Of a stretch of 64,000 nt of DNA, positions 9,157 to 18,023 are shown one piece after another. The notes beneath the pieces are model-generated. The model ran no database searches, had not been told where the DNA came from, and saw nothing but the letters and a program-made list of their open reading frames with translations. A program made the translations under genes and the position numbers. The stretch is from Candidatus Jettenia caeni (GTDB lineage Bacteria; Planctomycetota; Brocadiia; Brocadiales; Brocadiaceae), in contig BAFH01000004.1 of NCBI GenBank assembly GCA_000296795.1, positions 868,001 through 932,000 on the forward strand, written 5' to 3'. Within the stretch, counting starts at the first letter, position 1. The number at the start of each line of letters is the position of its first letter.

Positions 9157-10056
9157 TTAAGTTAATAAGTCTTTGTTCCCTAAAAAGGTAACAAACCATG
9201 GATTTACAAGATTCTCTTTATTATATTTTAAAGGGCCGCCTACTCCAAACTCTATAACTTTACCTTTCAACTCTTCTATTATTGCCTGTCCTGCTGCAGT
9301 ATCCCACTCCATCGTTGGAGCAAATCTCGGATAAATATCTGCTTTTCCCTCAGCAATTAAACAAAACTTTAACGAGCTTCCAACGGAAATAAGCTCAATC
9401 TCTCTATACTTCTGTTTTAAACCATATATGTAGTCTTCTGTTTCTTTGGAAAGATGGGAACGACTGGCTACAATAGTAATTGTTGAGGAGGGATTAGATG
9501 CAGTGGTTGGTCTTTCATCAAGAGGAAGTCTTTGCGACATTTTTTTTAAAACTTCTACACTCTCTTCGTTTTTAATATCCAACTTAGTCTCGCTCATTAC
9601 ATCATTCTTGTTTAGTAATTTATATGCTCCTATACCTTCTGCAGCAAAATAAAATACCTTTAAAACCGGGGCATAAATAATACCAAGAACTGGTTTCCCA
9701 TCGTGTATGAGCGCAATATTTACCGTAAATTCACCATTTCTTTTGATAAATTCTTTCGTTCCATCAAGTGGGTCAATGAGCCAGAAATATTCCCAGTTCT
9801 TTCTTTCCTCATAAGGGATGTCTTTACCTTCTTCGCTGAGTATACGACCAGTAATATATGCCTTCTGATTGGTAAGTTGTGATACATGCTTCGCAATAAT
9901 CTCATGAGAGCGCTTATCTGCTATCGTTAAAGGAGAATTGTCCTCTTTTTTCTCAACAGAAAAGTTTGAATTATAGACCTCTAAGATAGCATCGCCTGCT
10001 TCTTTTGCAGCTAACAAGGCAGCAATAAGGTTTTGTGCATATTTATCATTATTCAT
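9157..10056 (-). CDS. cysQ: 3'(2'),5'-bisphosphate nucleotidase
   Basis: A 299-residue inositol-monophosphatase-fold enzyme that hydrolyses 3'-phosphoadenosine 5'-phosphate (PAP) to AMP. The Li-sensitive phosphatase metal site is visible as EEG near residue 75, DPLDGTKEF (95-103) and a second acidic motif EWDTAAGQAI near residue 260. The DGTKEF form rather than DGTxNF is the usual CysQ signature. Its ATG overlaps the stop of rfbC by 4 bp, so it is translationally coupled. PAP is the by-product of sulfotransferases, and two of these lie downstream in the same cluster, so local recycling of PAP is the probable role. Confidence 0.93.
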   Translation of the reverse strand: MNNDKYAQNLIAALLAAKEAGDAILEVYNSNFSVEKKEDNSPLTIADKRSHEIIAKHVSQLTNQKAYITGRILSEEGKDIPYEERKNWEYFWLIDPLDGTKEFIKRNGEFTVNIALIHDGKPVLGIIYAPVLKVFYFAAEGIGAYKLLNKNDVMSETKLDIKNEESVEVLKKMSQRLPLDERPTTASNPSSTITIVASRSHLSKETEDYIYGLKQKYREIELISVGSSLKFCLIAEGKADIYPRFAPTMEWDTAAGQAIIEELKGKVIEFGVGGPLKYNKENLVNPWFVTFLGNKDLLT

Positions 10057-10646
10057 GGTATTTGCGGTTTCTCTTGAAAGTTTATCCTGGATTCAAAAAC
10101 AAAATTTTTATCAGCATCTTTTAACAGAGGAAGTTTTCGGTCTTTCTCTGAAATGACCGGATTTTCAACAGGCCACTTAATGTTAATATCCGGGTCGTTC
10201 CAGATAATTCCTCTCTCATTCTCAGGGGAATACTCTTTTGTACACTTGTAGATAACATCTGCAGTATCACTCAACACTACAAACCCATGAGCAAATGCAG
10301 GTGGAATGTAAAGCATACGATTATTTTCTTCAGAAAGCTCCACTCCAATCCATTGTCCAAAAGTAGAAGACCCTTTTCTTATGTCTACTGCTACATCAAA
10401 GATATTTCCTCTTAAGCATCGCACTAATTTGCCCTGCGCGCCTGGATTTTTCTGGTAATGAAGTCCCCGGAGGACATTCTTTTTTGATTTTGTATGGTTG
10501 TCCTGAACAAAAGATTCTTCTATACCAAACTGAGCAAAATCTGAATACTTGTAAACTTCTATGAAGCATCCCCTTTCATCGTGAAACACTTTTGGCTCAA
10601 TGAGTATAATCTCAGGTATTGATAATCGCTTAAAATGAAAAGGCAT
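10053..10646 (-). CDS. rfbC: dTDP-4-dehydrorhamnose 3,5-epimerase
   Basis: A 197-residue cupin-fold epimerase that inverts C3 and C5 of dTDP-4-keto-6-deoxy-glucose in dTDP-L-rhamnose synthesis. The family core is clear: FHDERGCFIEVY, VLRGLHYQ with the catalytic His, QGKLVRC, FDVAVDIRKGS with the conserved Asp, and YIPPAFAHGF. Length is standard. It lies downstream of rfbA but separated from it by a GxxExxY gene with flanking repeats, and overlaps cysQ by 4 bp. The partner genes rfbB and rfbD are not in this window, so they must lie elsewhere if the pathway is complete. Confidence 0.95.
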   Translation of the reverse strand: MPFHFKRLSIPEIILIEPKVFHDERGCFIEVYKYSDFAQFGIEESFVQDNHTKSKKNVLRGLHYQKNPGAQGKLVRCLRGNIFDVAVDIRKGSSTFGQWIGVELSEENNRMLYIPPAFAHGFVVLSDTADVIYKCTKEYSPENERGIIWNDPDINIKWPVENPVISEKDRKLPLLKDADKNFVFESRINFQEKPQIP

Positions 10647-10667
10647 TGATTATTCCTCTATAAAACA

Positions 10668-10693
10668 CCACAAAGCACACGAAGAACACGAAG
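10668..10693. repeat. Left inverted repeat of GxxExxY cassette
   Basis: A 26-bp sequence built from the phrase CACGAAG with about 9-base period (ccacaaagcacacgaagaac...). It matches the reverse complement of 11086-11111 at 22 of 26 positions. It lies 8 bp after the stop codon of the GxxExxY gene. Confidence 0.7.
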
Positions 10694-10700
10694 TAAAAAT

Positions 10701-11072
10701 TTATAAAACAAATCTTTTAATTCCATTTTTTAATATTTTTTCATTAAAGTTCATGAGCAGACCTATCCTTATTTTTGCAAGTTTCATATAAGTTAATAGT
10801 TGTGCTTCATGAATGGGGTGTACTTCATCAACACTTTTTAACTCCACTATCAATTTATTCTCTATTAATAAATCTATACGATATCCACAGGAAACGCTTA
10901 TCTCTTTATACTGTACTGGTAATTCTACCTCTAATAGGAATTTAATTTGTATCTGGCTTAATTCATAAGCAAGGCACTGTTTATAAGTATTTTCTAACAG
11001 ACCGGGCCCTAATTCTTTATGAACTTCGATTGCTAAACCAATTACCCTGTTAGACAGATTATCAAATTCCAT
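10701..11072 (-). CDS. GxxExxY family protein
   Basis: A 123-residue protein of the GxxExxY family (TIGR04256-type), named for the motif seen here as GPGLLENTY (residues 23-31). Other family features include YRIDLLIENKLIVELKSVDEV, which looks like a PD-(D/E)xK nuclease core (D...ELK), and HEAQLLTYMKLAKIRIGLLMNFN. The biochemical role is unproven in the family; nuclease-like folding is inference. The ORF sits almost exactly between two 26-bp inverted repeats and splits rfbA from rfbC, so it looks like an inserted cassette rather than an original member of the sugar operon. Confidence 0.88.
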   Translation of the reverse strand: MEFDNLSNRVIGLAIEVHKELGPGLLENTYKQCLAYELSQIQIKFLLEVELPVQYKEISVSCGYRIDLLIENKLIVELKSVDEVHPIHEAQLLTYMKLAKIRIGLLMNFNEKILKNGIKRFVL

Positions 11073-11085
11073 AAATAAGAGTTTT

Positions 11086-11111
11086 CTTCGTGAACTTCGT
11101 GTTCTTCGTGG
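11086..11111. repeat. Right inverted repeat of GxxExxY cassette
   Basis: The mirror copy of 10668-10693, reading cttcgtgaacttcgtgttcttcgtgg, 13 bp upstream of the GxxExxY start codon. Related CACGAAG-phrase sequences also occur at 21173-21203 after the TPR gene and, more loosely, at 24714-24745 upstream of korC. Confidence 0.7.
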
Positions 11112-11137
11112 TTTTAATTAAAATTCAATAGTATGAT

Positions 11138-12010
11138 TTACTTCGCTATATTTAAAAGATACTGTCCATAACTATTTTTCTTTAAAGGTTCAGCAAGTCT
11201 CAATAACTGTTCTTTATCTATGTAGTTCAGTCTATATGCAATCTCCTCTATACACGCTATCTTCATTCCCTGCCTCTTTTCTATGGTTGCTATAAACTCT
11301 CCGGCCTCCAGAAGACTTTCAGGTGTCCCGGTATCAAGCCATGCATAACCCCTTCCAAGAAGCTCAACCCTGAGACTGCCCCTTCGGAGGTACTCTTTAT
11401 TTACATCTGTTATTTCGAGCTCCCCTCTCCATGAAGGCGCAATATTCCTGGCTATTTCAATAACTGTATTATCGTAAAAATACAGCCCTGTAATTGCGTA
11501 TCTTGATTTTGGGGACGTGGGTTTTTCCTCTAAGGATATAGCCACCCCATTTTTATCAAACTCAACTACCCCATACCGTTCCGGATCATTTACATAATAT
11601 CCGAATATCGTTGCTCCTTCTTTCATAGATACATCCTGAACAGTTTTTTTTAGCAAGTCAGTCAGGCCGTGACCATAAAATATATTATCTCCCAGTATGA
11701 GGCACACGTCATCACTGTCAATAAATTCCCTGCCAAGTAAGAAGGCTTCAGCAAGTCCATTCGGGTGAGGTTGTTCTTTGTATGAGAAACGTAAGCCTAA
11801 ATGAGAGCCATCGTGGAGTATTTCACGAAATTTGTGGAGATCATGAGGTGTGGAGATGATTAAGATTTCCTTTATACCCGCAATCATCAGGACAGATAAA
11901 GAATAATATATCATTGGCTTGTCATAAATCGGTAAAAGCTGCTTACACACAGCCAACGTTACCGGATATAACCGTGTACCACTACCACCCGCTAAGATAA
12001 TGCCCTTCAT
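11138..12010 (-). CDS. rfbA: Glucose-1-phosphate thymidylyltransferase
   Basis: A 290-residue nucleotidyltransferase that joins dTTP and glucose-1-phosphate to give dTDP-glucose, the first step of dTDP-rhamnose synthesis. The nucleotide loop is [11 protein letters not shown] (residues 8-18) and the catalytic Lys lies in [23 protein letters not shown] carries the metal-binding Asp, and the [12 protein letters not shown] and [13 protein letters not shown] motifs of RmlA follow. Length is standard. It heads the minus-strand sugar genes; the upstream region (12011-12060) has no clear consensus promoter that I can defend. Confidence 0.96.
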   Translation of the reverse strand: MKGIILAGGSGTRLYPVTLAVCKQLLPIYDKPMIYYSLSVLMIAGIKEILIISTPHDLHKFREILHDGSHLGLRFSYKEQPHPNGLAEAFLLGREFIDSDDVCLILGDNIFYGHGLTDLLKKTVQDVSMKEGATIFGYYVNDPERYGVVEFDKNGVAISLEEKPTSPKSRYAITGLYFYDNTVIEIARNIAPSWRGELEITDVNKEYLRRGSLRVELLGRGYAWLDTGTPESLLEAGEFIATIEKRQGMKIACIEEIAYRLNYIDKEQLLRLAEPLKKNSYGQYLLNIAK

Positions 12011-12084
12011 AAGTATTGTTTATAATCTTTTTCTTTACATGTAATATTTAGGAATTTCTCCAGCACAGGCTCGCGTCTGTATGA

Positions 12085-12126
12085 TACCGACACTAATCAC
12101 TGACACTGAAAAGTTATCAAAGGCCT
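12085..12126 (-). repeat. Dispersed repeat, GGCCTT...CAGTGATTAG family
   Basis: The reverse complement of this stretch (ggcctttgataacttttcag, then tgtcagtgattagtgtcggt) closely matches 16957-17005 on the plus strand. Shorter relatives of its start (aggccttcggcaactttt) occur near 19740 and 21306. It is non-coding. Confidence 0.6.
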
Positions 12127-12394
12127 GATGTAAAATTTAAAGGTAGTTGATATACCATAAAAATTTTTGAAAATCAAGAATAAACAAAAACGAGGTGATG
12201 CATATCTTATCATGGGATATATGATAATTGATTAGTTTTACTGTTGCGAAGCTGATAAAACATCTTATAATCAGGAATACATAACTCTTATTTTATAATG
12301 AATGTTCAGGAATTTCAAGCGTGTTGCCTCCCCCCGAATCCTCCTTACTGAGGGGTACAGGCACTGTCTCCCTCTGGCGGGGGCGAAGGGGCGT

Positions 12395-12812
12395 ATGCAT
12401 CAAGCTAAGAATAGTGTTCCATGAAAAAAGAGGCTATCCTCCTGGAAAAAGAGCAAGGTGTGTCCTTATTCCCCTCTAATCCCCCCTACCCCCCTTTAAA
12501 AAAGGGGGAACAAGGGATTTCCCCCTTTTCTAAATGGGGATCAAGGGGGATTATAGGTGGCTTATTATTCTTCACCATTTACCTAATTTTAGCTTGTGCA
12601 TATGCCTCTAACCTCCCTTTAGAAAAGGGAGGAAAGCAAGGAAGGGTTTTTTCTTGAGAAAAGTTTGTCTGATCAAACATATCAAACTTTTCTCCATTTC
12701 TAAAGGGAAACGAAGGGGATTATGCATTTCCCCCTTTTTTAAAGGGGGACTAAGGGGGATTAGGGCGGTTTGTTATTCTCCACCGTTTACCTATTTTTGC
12801 TTGATGCATATG
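12395..12812. repeat. Repeat element with ATGCATCAAGCTAA-type ends and C5T/A G5 palindromes
   Basis: The element opens with atgcatcaagctaagaatag and closes with the near complement ctatttttgcttgatgcata, giving terminal inverted repeats of about 17-20 bp. Inside are several palindromic tracts of the form cccccttttttaaaggggg with G-rich tails (agggggatta). A second copy lies at 19799-20086, and a copy lacking the left end at 30061-30164. A 78-codon frame inside (12421-12657) is made of repeat sequence and is not believed. The rest of the 12011-13106 gap holds the two other repeats listed and nothing else I recognise. Confidence 0.65.
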
Positions 12813-12930
12813 GGATTTAGGGTTGGGTAAATCGGGAGAGAACCAACCTCTTCGTCCCATCCAAGGGGAACTGAAGGTTGGGTAAAAAAAAATTCGCTGG
12901 GTTTTGCCTTTTAAAACCCGACCTGGTTTA

Positions 12931-13086
12931 AACGTTTAGGGAATTCCAACGTTCTGTTGTATGTTGTAGGGGCAAGTTTAAAACCTGCCCCTACTTGTGT
13001 TCACTCTTGCCTTGTAGATTTAAAACGTTTGTGTTTATTTTCCGTTTGCCCGAACACAAGGTTCGCCCCTACGCCGGTGTTATAAA
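12931..13086 (+). repeat. Dispersed repeat, AACGTTTAGG...CGCCGGTGTTATAAA family
   Basis: It starts aacgtttagggaattccaac and ends cgccggtgttataaa; the interior contains inverted phrases of aacctgcccctac. A shorter copy in the opposite orientation is at 21229-21302 with the same outer parts (acaacaccggcgta ... ggaattcctaaacgtt). Directly upstream of the MATE gene; it may carry or lack that gene's promoter, which I cannot tell. Confidence 0.6.
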
Positions 13087-13106
13087 TTTGAAAAAAATTA
13101 ACTTCT

Positions 13107-14456
13107 ATGAGACAACTTGAACTTACAGAAAAAAATCTCAACAACAATATCCTTACATTAAGTGTTCCTGTAGCCATTGAAAACATTCTCCATATGGGTG
13201 TTTTTCTATCAGACACGATCATGGTAAGCCGGTTGGGAACTGACGCTATTGCTGCAGTGGGTTTGGCAGGTACTCTTTTCTTCATTATCTCTATGGTCTT
13301 CTCTTCCTTCAATGTTGGCACAACAAGTATCGTAGCAAGACATGTAGGCGCAAAAGAACATGAGCAAGCCCGGATGGTCGGAGGTCAATCCATACTTATG
13401 TCACTCATTACCGGTATAATAGTCACGCCATTCCTGCTGCTTTTTGCAAAAAAAATATTAATTCTCATGAGCGCAGAACCAAACATCGCAGCCCTTGGCA
13501 GCGACTTTCTTCAAATTATCACGGCATTCCTTGTATTTCGTCTGATTACTCTTACCGGTAGCGGGATTCTGCGGGGAGCGGGTGATACAAAAACTCCCAT
13601 GAAGATAACCCTTATTGTTAATTGTATAAACATTCTGCTCAATTGGCTATTAATCTTTGGTATAGGACCTTTTCCGGAACTCGGTGTTACCGGAGTCGGA
13701 TGGGCCACAGCCACCGCTTATACTATAGGCGCCATATTACTCTGTATAAGGCTCTTTGCAGGAAGGTATACTCCGCATATCTCTCTTCGTCATGTAGCAC
13801 AAATCAATTACCACGCGCTTCAAAGAATTATCCGTATTTCTGTTCCTGCTGCTATTGATGCCGTTCTGACACAGACAGGATTCCTGTTCTTTACAAAGAT
13901 TGTCGCTCTCCTTGGCACGGCGCCTCTGGCTGCGCATCAAATTGCCGTTCGGATTGAAGCGATGTCCTTTATGCCTGGATTCGCCCTGGCAGTCTCTACA
14001 GCCACGCTCGTTGGTCAGAGTCTCGGAAGAAAGAATGTAAATCTTGCACTGCTCAGCATGAGACGCAGTTGCTATTTTGCCCTAATTTTAATGGGGTCAT
14101 TTGCCTTCATTTTTCTTATATTTCCTCAGCAGATAGCTATGATATTCAAACCTGAAGCCAGGGTGCTCTCATTGTCAGTAGCTTGTATCATGGTAGCCGC
14201 CATTGAGCAACCTGCCCTCGCTATCTATATGGTATACGCCGGCGGGCTTCGCGGAGCGGGTGATACGATAAGTCCCATGATCATAACTATCGTAGGCACT
14301 TTATGTTTCCTCGCCCCTCTTGCCTATTTTTTTGGCATCACACTTGGCTGGGGATTAGCTGGTATATGGTTTGGTTCTGCCCTGGACTGGATTGGCCGTG
14401 CTGTCGCTATTTATATTCTCTATAGAAGGGGCAGATGGAAGAGGATTTATGGGTAA
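13107..14456 (+). CDS. MATE family efflux transporter
   Basis: A 449-residue inner-membrane protein with about 12 helices in two similar halves, coupling Na+ or H+ entry to export of cationic or organic compounds. Typical MATE features are the start LSVPVAIENILHMGVFLSDTIMVSRLGTDAIAAVGLAG, the repeat GILRGAGDTKTPM in half one and its counterpart GGLRGAGDTISPM in half two, and DAVLTQTGFLFFTKIVALLGTAPLAAHQIA. Length is standard. It stands alone on the plus strand between repeats, and its substrate cannot be predicted. Codon use resembles the core genes, not the AT-rich flippase. Confidence 0.93.
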   Translation: MRQLELTEKNLNNNILTLSVPVAIENILHMGVFLSDTIMVSRLGTDAIAAVGLAGTLFFIISMVFSSFNVGTTSIVARHVGAKEHEQARMVGGQSILMSLITGIIVTPFLLLFAKKILILMSAEPNIAALGSDFLQIITAFLVFRLITLTGSGILRGAGDTKTPMKITLIVNCINILLNWLLIFGIGPFPELGVTGVGWATATAYTIGAILLCIRLFAGRYTPHISLRHVAQINYHALQRIIRISVPAAIDAVLTQTGFLFFTKIVALLGTAPLAAHQIAVRIEAMSFMPGFALAVSTATLVGQSLGRKNVNLALLSMRRSCYFALILMGSFAFIFLIFPQQIAMIFKPEARVLSLSVACIMVAAIEQPALAIYMVYAGGLRGAGDTISPMIITIVGTLCFLAPLAYFFGITLGWGLAGIWFGSALDWIGRAVAIYILYRRGRWKRIYG

Positions 14457-14720
14457 ATAAAAGAAAGAACAACAAGCATATGAATCGATAATAAGTTTCT
14501 CCGGGACTGTGTGTTTTCGCTTGACTTGTAATGAAAAAGGTATTAGCATAATTTCATAAGTTAATGAGAACTTCGGCAACCAGGTAACATGCAGGGCAAG
14601 ACTTTAGCCTTTCATCCCCGCCTGAGTGCGCATGGGGATAGCAAACCTAAAGGTTTGCCCTACAGAATTGGAATCCCTATAACAGGAAAATATAACATCT
14701 TTCATTTGTGAGCGTTGGAT

Positions 14721-15107
14721 ATGCCTTTGAAGTATTTCAGGAAAAATAAAACTTTAGCGAACAACGTGTTTATTTCTGTCCTGCTTCCCTATCTCCTCCT
14801 GTGTCTAACGATAGGAGGCTTCCATGATAGCATCTTTACCACCCCACATTGTACCCATACCCAACAATCAGCAACTAACGATACAGATACTACACAAATT
14901 GGGATCTGTGAGGATGCGTCAGGACACAACTCCGAGACATGTCAAATTTGTCAGTGGTTAAAGACTCCCTCAACACTTATACGGTTTCTATTACCAGATA
15001 CTCAATTCCAGTGTATCTGTATCAAATTTGTATGCCGTTCCAATCCATTACTTCCGTCTCTATCCATCCATAAATTTACCATCCGGCCACCTCCGTCTCT
15101 CGCCTGA
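14721..15107 (+). CDS. Small secreted or membrane protein with Cys pairs (DUF2946-like?)
   Basis: A 128-residue protein of uncertain family. A hydrophobic segment near residues 15-32 (NNVFISVLLPYLLLCLTIGG) may be a signal anchor. It is followed by a His/Cys/Thr-rich part and a CQICQWLKTPS motif near the middle, then CICIKFVC and a Pro-rich C-terminus. The layout (signal, CxxC-x-W, short tail) recalls DUF2946 proteins, which occur near metal-uptake genes, but I would not insist. The ATG at 14721 is preferred to a TTG 6 bp earlier. It precedes the porin and ZnuABC-like genes in the same direction, so metal handling is a reasonable guess. Confidence 0.55.
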   Translation: MPLKYFRKNKTLANNVFISVLLPYLLLCLTIGGFHDSIFTTPHCTHTQQSATNDTDTTQIGICEDASGHNSETCQICQWLKTPSTLIRFLLPDTQFQCICIKFVCRSNPLLPSLSIHKFTIRPPPSLA

Positions 15108-15289
15108 TTTTCAGCATAAAAAACGATAAGAGCTTTAAACAGGAATAGTATCTGTTTATTTCAGGGTTTACTAGCTATTTGTACCTATACACTACCTGAG
15201 ACTGCGGGGAATTCTGCAGATTTATGCTCGTTCATAATGATTTCCTGCATGATTATTTATATAAGAATCGTTTTCACAGGAGAGTTTGT

Positions 15290-16948
15290 ATGAGACGGCC
15301 AAGTTATATTTTACTCATATGCATACTTATTATAGAAAGTAATGTGCCGTATGCATATAGCGAGGTGATAAAGAAAGATTCACAATTGATGAGCACAGAA
15401 GAAGATACAAATAGTATCTGTATAAAAAAGGACGAATTTAATGAGATCATTGGACAACTGCAGGGTATGAGAGACCTTCTGGAAGAGATGAAACAGGATT
15501 ATGATTCACGCTTGAAAGAAATGCAAGAAAAGATCGCTACCCTTGAGAAAGAGAAAACGGAACCCGAAAAAGAAAAAATACCATGGGAAGAGAATACATC
15601 CATCCCTCCGGAGACAGATTCAAAACTCTTAGAAACTTCTGTAATAAGCGAAGAAGAAGCATCTATGCTATCACGCACAGATACTATTACAAATACCCCT
15701 CCGCCTTCTCAAACAGTATCGCCTTCTCCAGAAAGTGAGACAACAGAATCTGCTATGCCATTAATGAATACCACCACACCCGATCAATCGGCAGGCGCAG
15801 GAACAGGACACTGGTCTCCTGCACAACCTATCACGTTATGGAGTAGCGGACAGAGTTATATGAATATCTCTTTTAATGGATTGTTTGCGGCAGCAGGTTC
15901 TACAGCGAAAGATTTAGAAAAAATTGAAACAGGAGCACATGACCCTGTTCAGCGAGGATTTACTGTGCAAAATTTAGAAACTACCTTTGAGGGCGCAATA
16001 GATCCTTATTTCAAGGGACAAGCAAATATCATTTTTCAAATCGATAAAGATGGTGAATCGTCTCTCGAAGTGGAAGAAGCTTATCTGACTTCTTTATCGT
16101 TACCTTTGAATTTACAGGTAAAGGCCGGAACATTTTTTACCGAATTTGGCAGACAGAATCAACTTCATCCTCACGCATGGAATTTTGCAGACCAACCGTT
16201 AGTTAACGGCCGGTTTTTAGGACCGGACGGGATGAGAAACCCCGGTGCACGCCTTTCATGGTTAGCTCCTACAAACAACTACACGGAGTTATTCTTTACG
16301 GTACAAAATAGTCAGGGAGAAACTGTTCACAGCTTCAGATTTGAGGAAGATGGTACAGGGCTGTTTGGACGTGAGGCAGTGGAAACACGCGTACACAGCA
16401 TGGAAGATCTCCTCTATGTTCCACGGATTGCCACCTCCTTTGATATAACAGATGAGCAAACCGTTTTATTGGGCGCATCAGCAGCCTTTGGGCCAAATTC
16501 CACAGGAAGGGATAAAAATACCCTGATCTACGGGATAGATATGTTTTGGAAGTGGAAGTCTAAATACGCCGCCGGTGGATTTCCCTTCGTCTCCTGGCAG
16601 ACAGAAGTTATGGGCAGACGTTTCGAAGCCGGAGAAGATGTTAATTCCAATTTGCCGGATGAAGTAATGAATAACTGGGGCGCTTACTCTCAGATTATGT
16701 GGGGATTTAAAAAGCGCTGGATAGCCGGGCTCCGTGGTGATTATGTTGATGGAGAGAAGGAAGCAACAGATCCTTTAGGATTTGAACGATGGAGGCTTTC
16801 CCCCAATATTACCTTTTATCCATCAGAATTTTCAAAAATACGGTTGCAATACAACTACGATACTATCTTAGGCAACGACAGCACGGAACATTCCGTATTT
16901 TTACAATTTGAATTTTTGCTGGGCTCACATGGCGCACACAAGTTCTAG
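15290..16948 (+). CDS. Outer-membrane porin-like protein with periplasmic coiled coil
   Basis: A 552-residue exported protein. I chose ATG 15290 because it follows aggag by 7 bp and begins a good signal peptide (MRRPSYILLICILIIE, cleavage near AYS-EV); a frame extends 66 bp upstream but spoils the signal. Residues about 40-95 form a charged heptad-rich coiled coil (LQGMRDLLEEMKQDYDSRL). A Ser/Thr/Pro-rich linker follows, and from about residue 180 there is a beta-barrel-type sequence with alternating aromatic strands, ending in Phe. It would sit in the outer membrane, with the coiled coil trimerising or contacting the wall. Its place before ZnuA-like genes suggests metal passage across the outer membrane. 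Confidence 0.7.
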   Translation: MRRPSYILLICILIIESNVPYAYSEVIKKDSQLMSTEEDTNSICIKKDEFNEIIGQLQGMRDLLEEMKQDYDSRLKEMQEKIATLEKEKTEPEKEKIPWEENTSIPPETDSKLLETSVISEEEASMLSRTDTITNTPPPSQTVSPSPESETTESAMPLMNTTTPDQSAGAGTGHWSPAQPITLWSSGQSYMNISFNGLFAAAGSTAKDLEKIETGAHDPVQRGFTVQNLETTFEGAIDPYFKGQANIIFQIDKDGESSLEVEEAYLTSLSLPLNLQVKAGTFFTEFGRQNQLHPHAWNFADQPLVNGRFLGPDGMRNPGARLSWLAPTNNYTELFFTVQNSQGETVHSFRFEEDGTGLFGREAVETRVHSMEDLLYVPRIATSFDITDEQTVLLGASAAFGPNSTGRDKNTLIYGIDMFWKWKSKYAAGGFPFVSWQTEVMGRRFEAGEDVNSNLPDEVMNNWGAYSQIMWGFKKRWIAGLRGDYVDGEKEATDPLGFERWRLSPNITFYPSEFSKIRLQYNYDTILGNDSTEHSVFLQFEFLLGSHGAHKF

Positions 16949-16956
16949 CCGTTACA

Positions 16957-17005
16957 TGAGGCCTTCGGCTACTTTTCAGTATCAGTGATTAGTTATCGGT
17001 GTCAG
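16957..17005 (+). repeat. Dispersed repeat, GGCCTT...CAGTGATTAG family (plus copy)
   Basis: Reads gaggccttcggctacttttc followed by agtatcagtgattagttatc. It is the direct counterpart of the inverted copy at 12085-12126. It separates the porin gene from the ZnuA-like gene. Confidence 0.6.
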
Positions 17006-17074
17006 ATTGACACAAATCACTCACACTGACACTTCATGCCCTTGTTGCATGATTTTTTATAAAGGACGTACGAT

Positions 17075-17989
17075 ATGAAGATAAAATACCAAATATGCCT
17101 TTGTCTGTTATTTGTTTCCGGCTGGATGTCTGTTGCCTATGCAAAACTAAATATCGTCGCATCAACATCTGATTTGGGCGCCTTAGCTGCTGAAATTGGA
17201 AAAGATAAGGTTACTGTTACTAGCATTGCAAAACCCACAGAAGACCCCCACTTTGTGGATGCAAAACCTAGTTTTATTGTTAAACTGAATAAAGCAGATA
17301 TGCTTATTGAGGGAGGATTGCAGTTAGAAATCGGCTGGTTACCACCCTTGGTTATGGGAGCAAGGAATAAAAAAATACTTCCAGGGCAAGCCGGATATTT
17401 GACTGCCTCCACGGGAGTTGAAATAGTAGATGTACCCAAAACCCCTGGCGATCGTTCTATGGGTGATATTCATTCTTTTGGAAATCCACATTTTATATTG
17501 GACCCATCCAATGGCAAGATAGTTGCGACACATATTTGTGAACGCCTCTGTCAAATCGATACCGTAAATTGTAACTATTATAAGAATAATCTACAGGATT
17601 TTGTGAGAAGGCTAGACCAGAAATTATCTGAATGGCAAAAAATATTACAACCCTTTCAAGGGACAAAAATCGTTACGTATCATAAGACCTTTCCTTATCT
17701 TGCACGGCGATTTAATTTGAATGTATTGGGAACGCTTGAGCCAAAACCTGGCGTTCCACCTTCTCCCTCACATCTAAACAGCCTTATTCCCATGATGAAA
17801 AATGAAGGAGTAAAATTGATCATTATTGAAGAGTTCCGGGAACGCAAAATACCTGAATTTGCTGCATCCCAGACAGGAGCAAAGATCGTTATTTTGCCCA
17901 TCATGGTCGGAGGTCAAAAAGAAACCAAAGATTATTTAGCCCTTTTTGATTATATTATTAAGCAAATTGCATCAGCCCTTAAAACGTAA
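17075..17989 (+). CDS. Metal ABC transporter substrate-binding protein (ZnuA/TroA family)
   Basis: A 304-residue periplasmic protein binding Zn2+ or Mn2+ for import. The signal peptide is residues 1-23 (cleavage after AYA), and the start follows an aaaggac ribosome site. The cluster A-I signatures are present: KPTEDPHFVDAKPS with His59, GDIHSFGNPHFILDP with His133 and His139, and VTYHKTFPYLARRF with His203. These are the usual three-His coordination positions plus one spare, and a Glu pair at about 252 is in the place of the fourth ligand. The His-rich loop of proteobacterial ZnuA is missing. It is first of a substrate-binding, ATPase, permease set. Zinc versus manganese is not settled. Confidence 0.88.
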   Translation: MKIKYQICLCLLFVSGWMSVAYAKLNIVASTSDLGALAAEIGKDKVTVTSIAKPTEDPHFVDAKPSFIVKLNKADMLIEGGLQLEIGWLPPLVMGARNKKILPGQAGYLTASTGVEIVDVPKTPGDRSMGDIHSFGNPHFILDPSNGKIVATHICERLCQIDTVNCNYYKNNLQDFVRRLDQKLSEWQKILQPFQGTKIVTYHKTFPYLARRFNLNVLGTLEPKPGVPPSPSHLNSLIPMMKNEGVKLIIIEEFRERKIPEFAASQTGAKIVILPIMVGGQKETKDYLALFDYIIKQIASALKT

Positions 17990-18023
17990 ATTATATCCAC
18001 AGATTTCTCTGAATAATACAGAT

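Noticed and set aside
10668-11111. CACGAAG repeats as a CRISPR-like array
   Set aside because: The repeats are short-period and inverted around one gene, with no spacer structure and no cas gene.
12421-12657. A 78-codon open frame within the repeat-rich gap
   Set aside because: It is composed of Pro/Lys/Gly codons from the C/G-tract repeat and has no ribosome site or family resemblance.
14600-15289. A Zur-type operator before the metal-transport genes
   Set aside because: No dyad of the expected form could be defended; AT-rich half matches are too weak.
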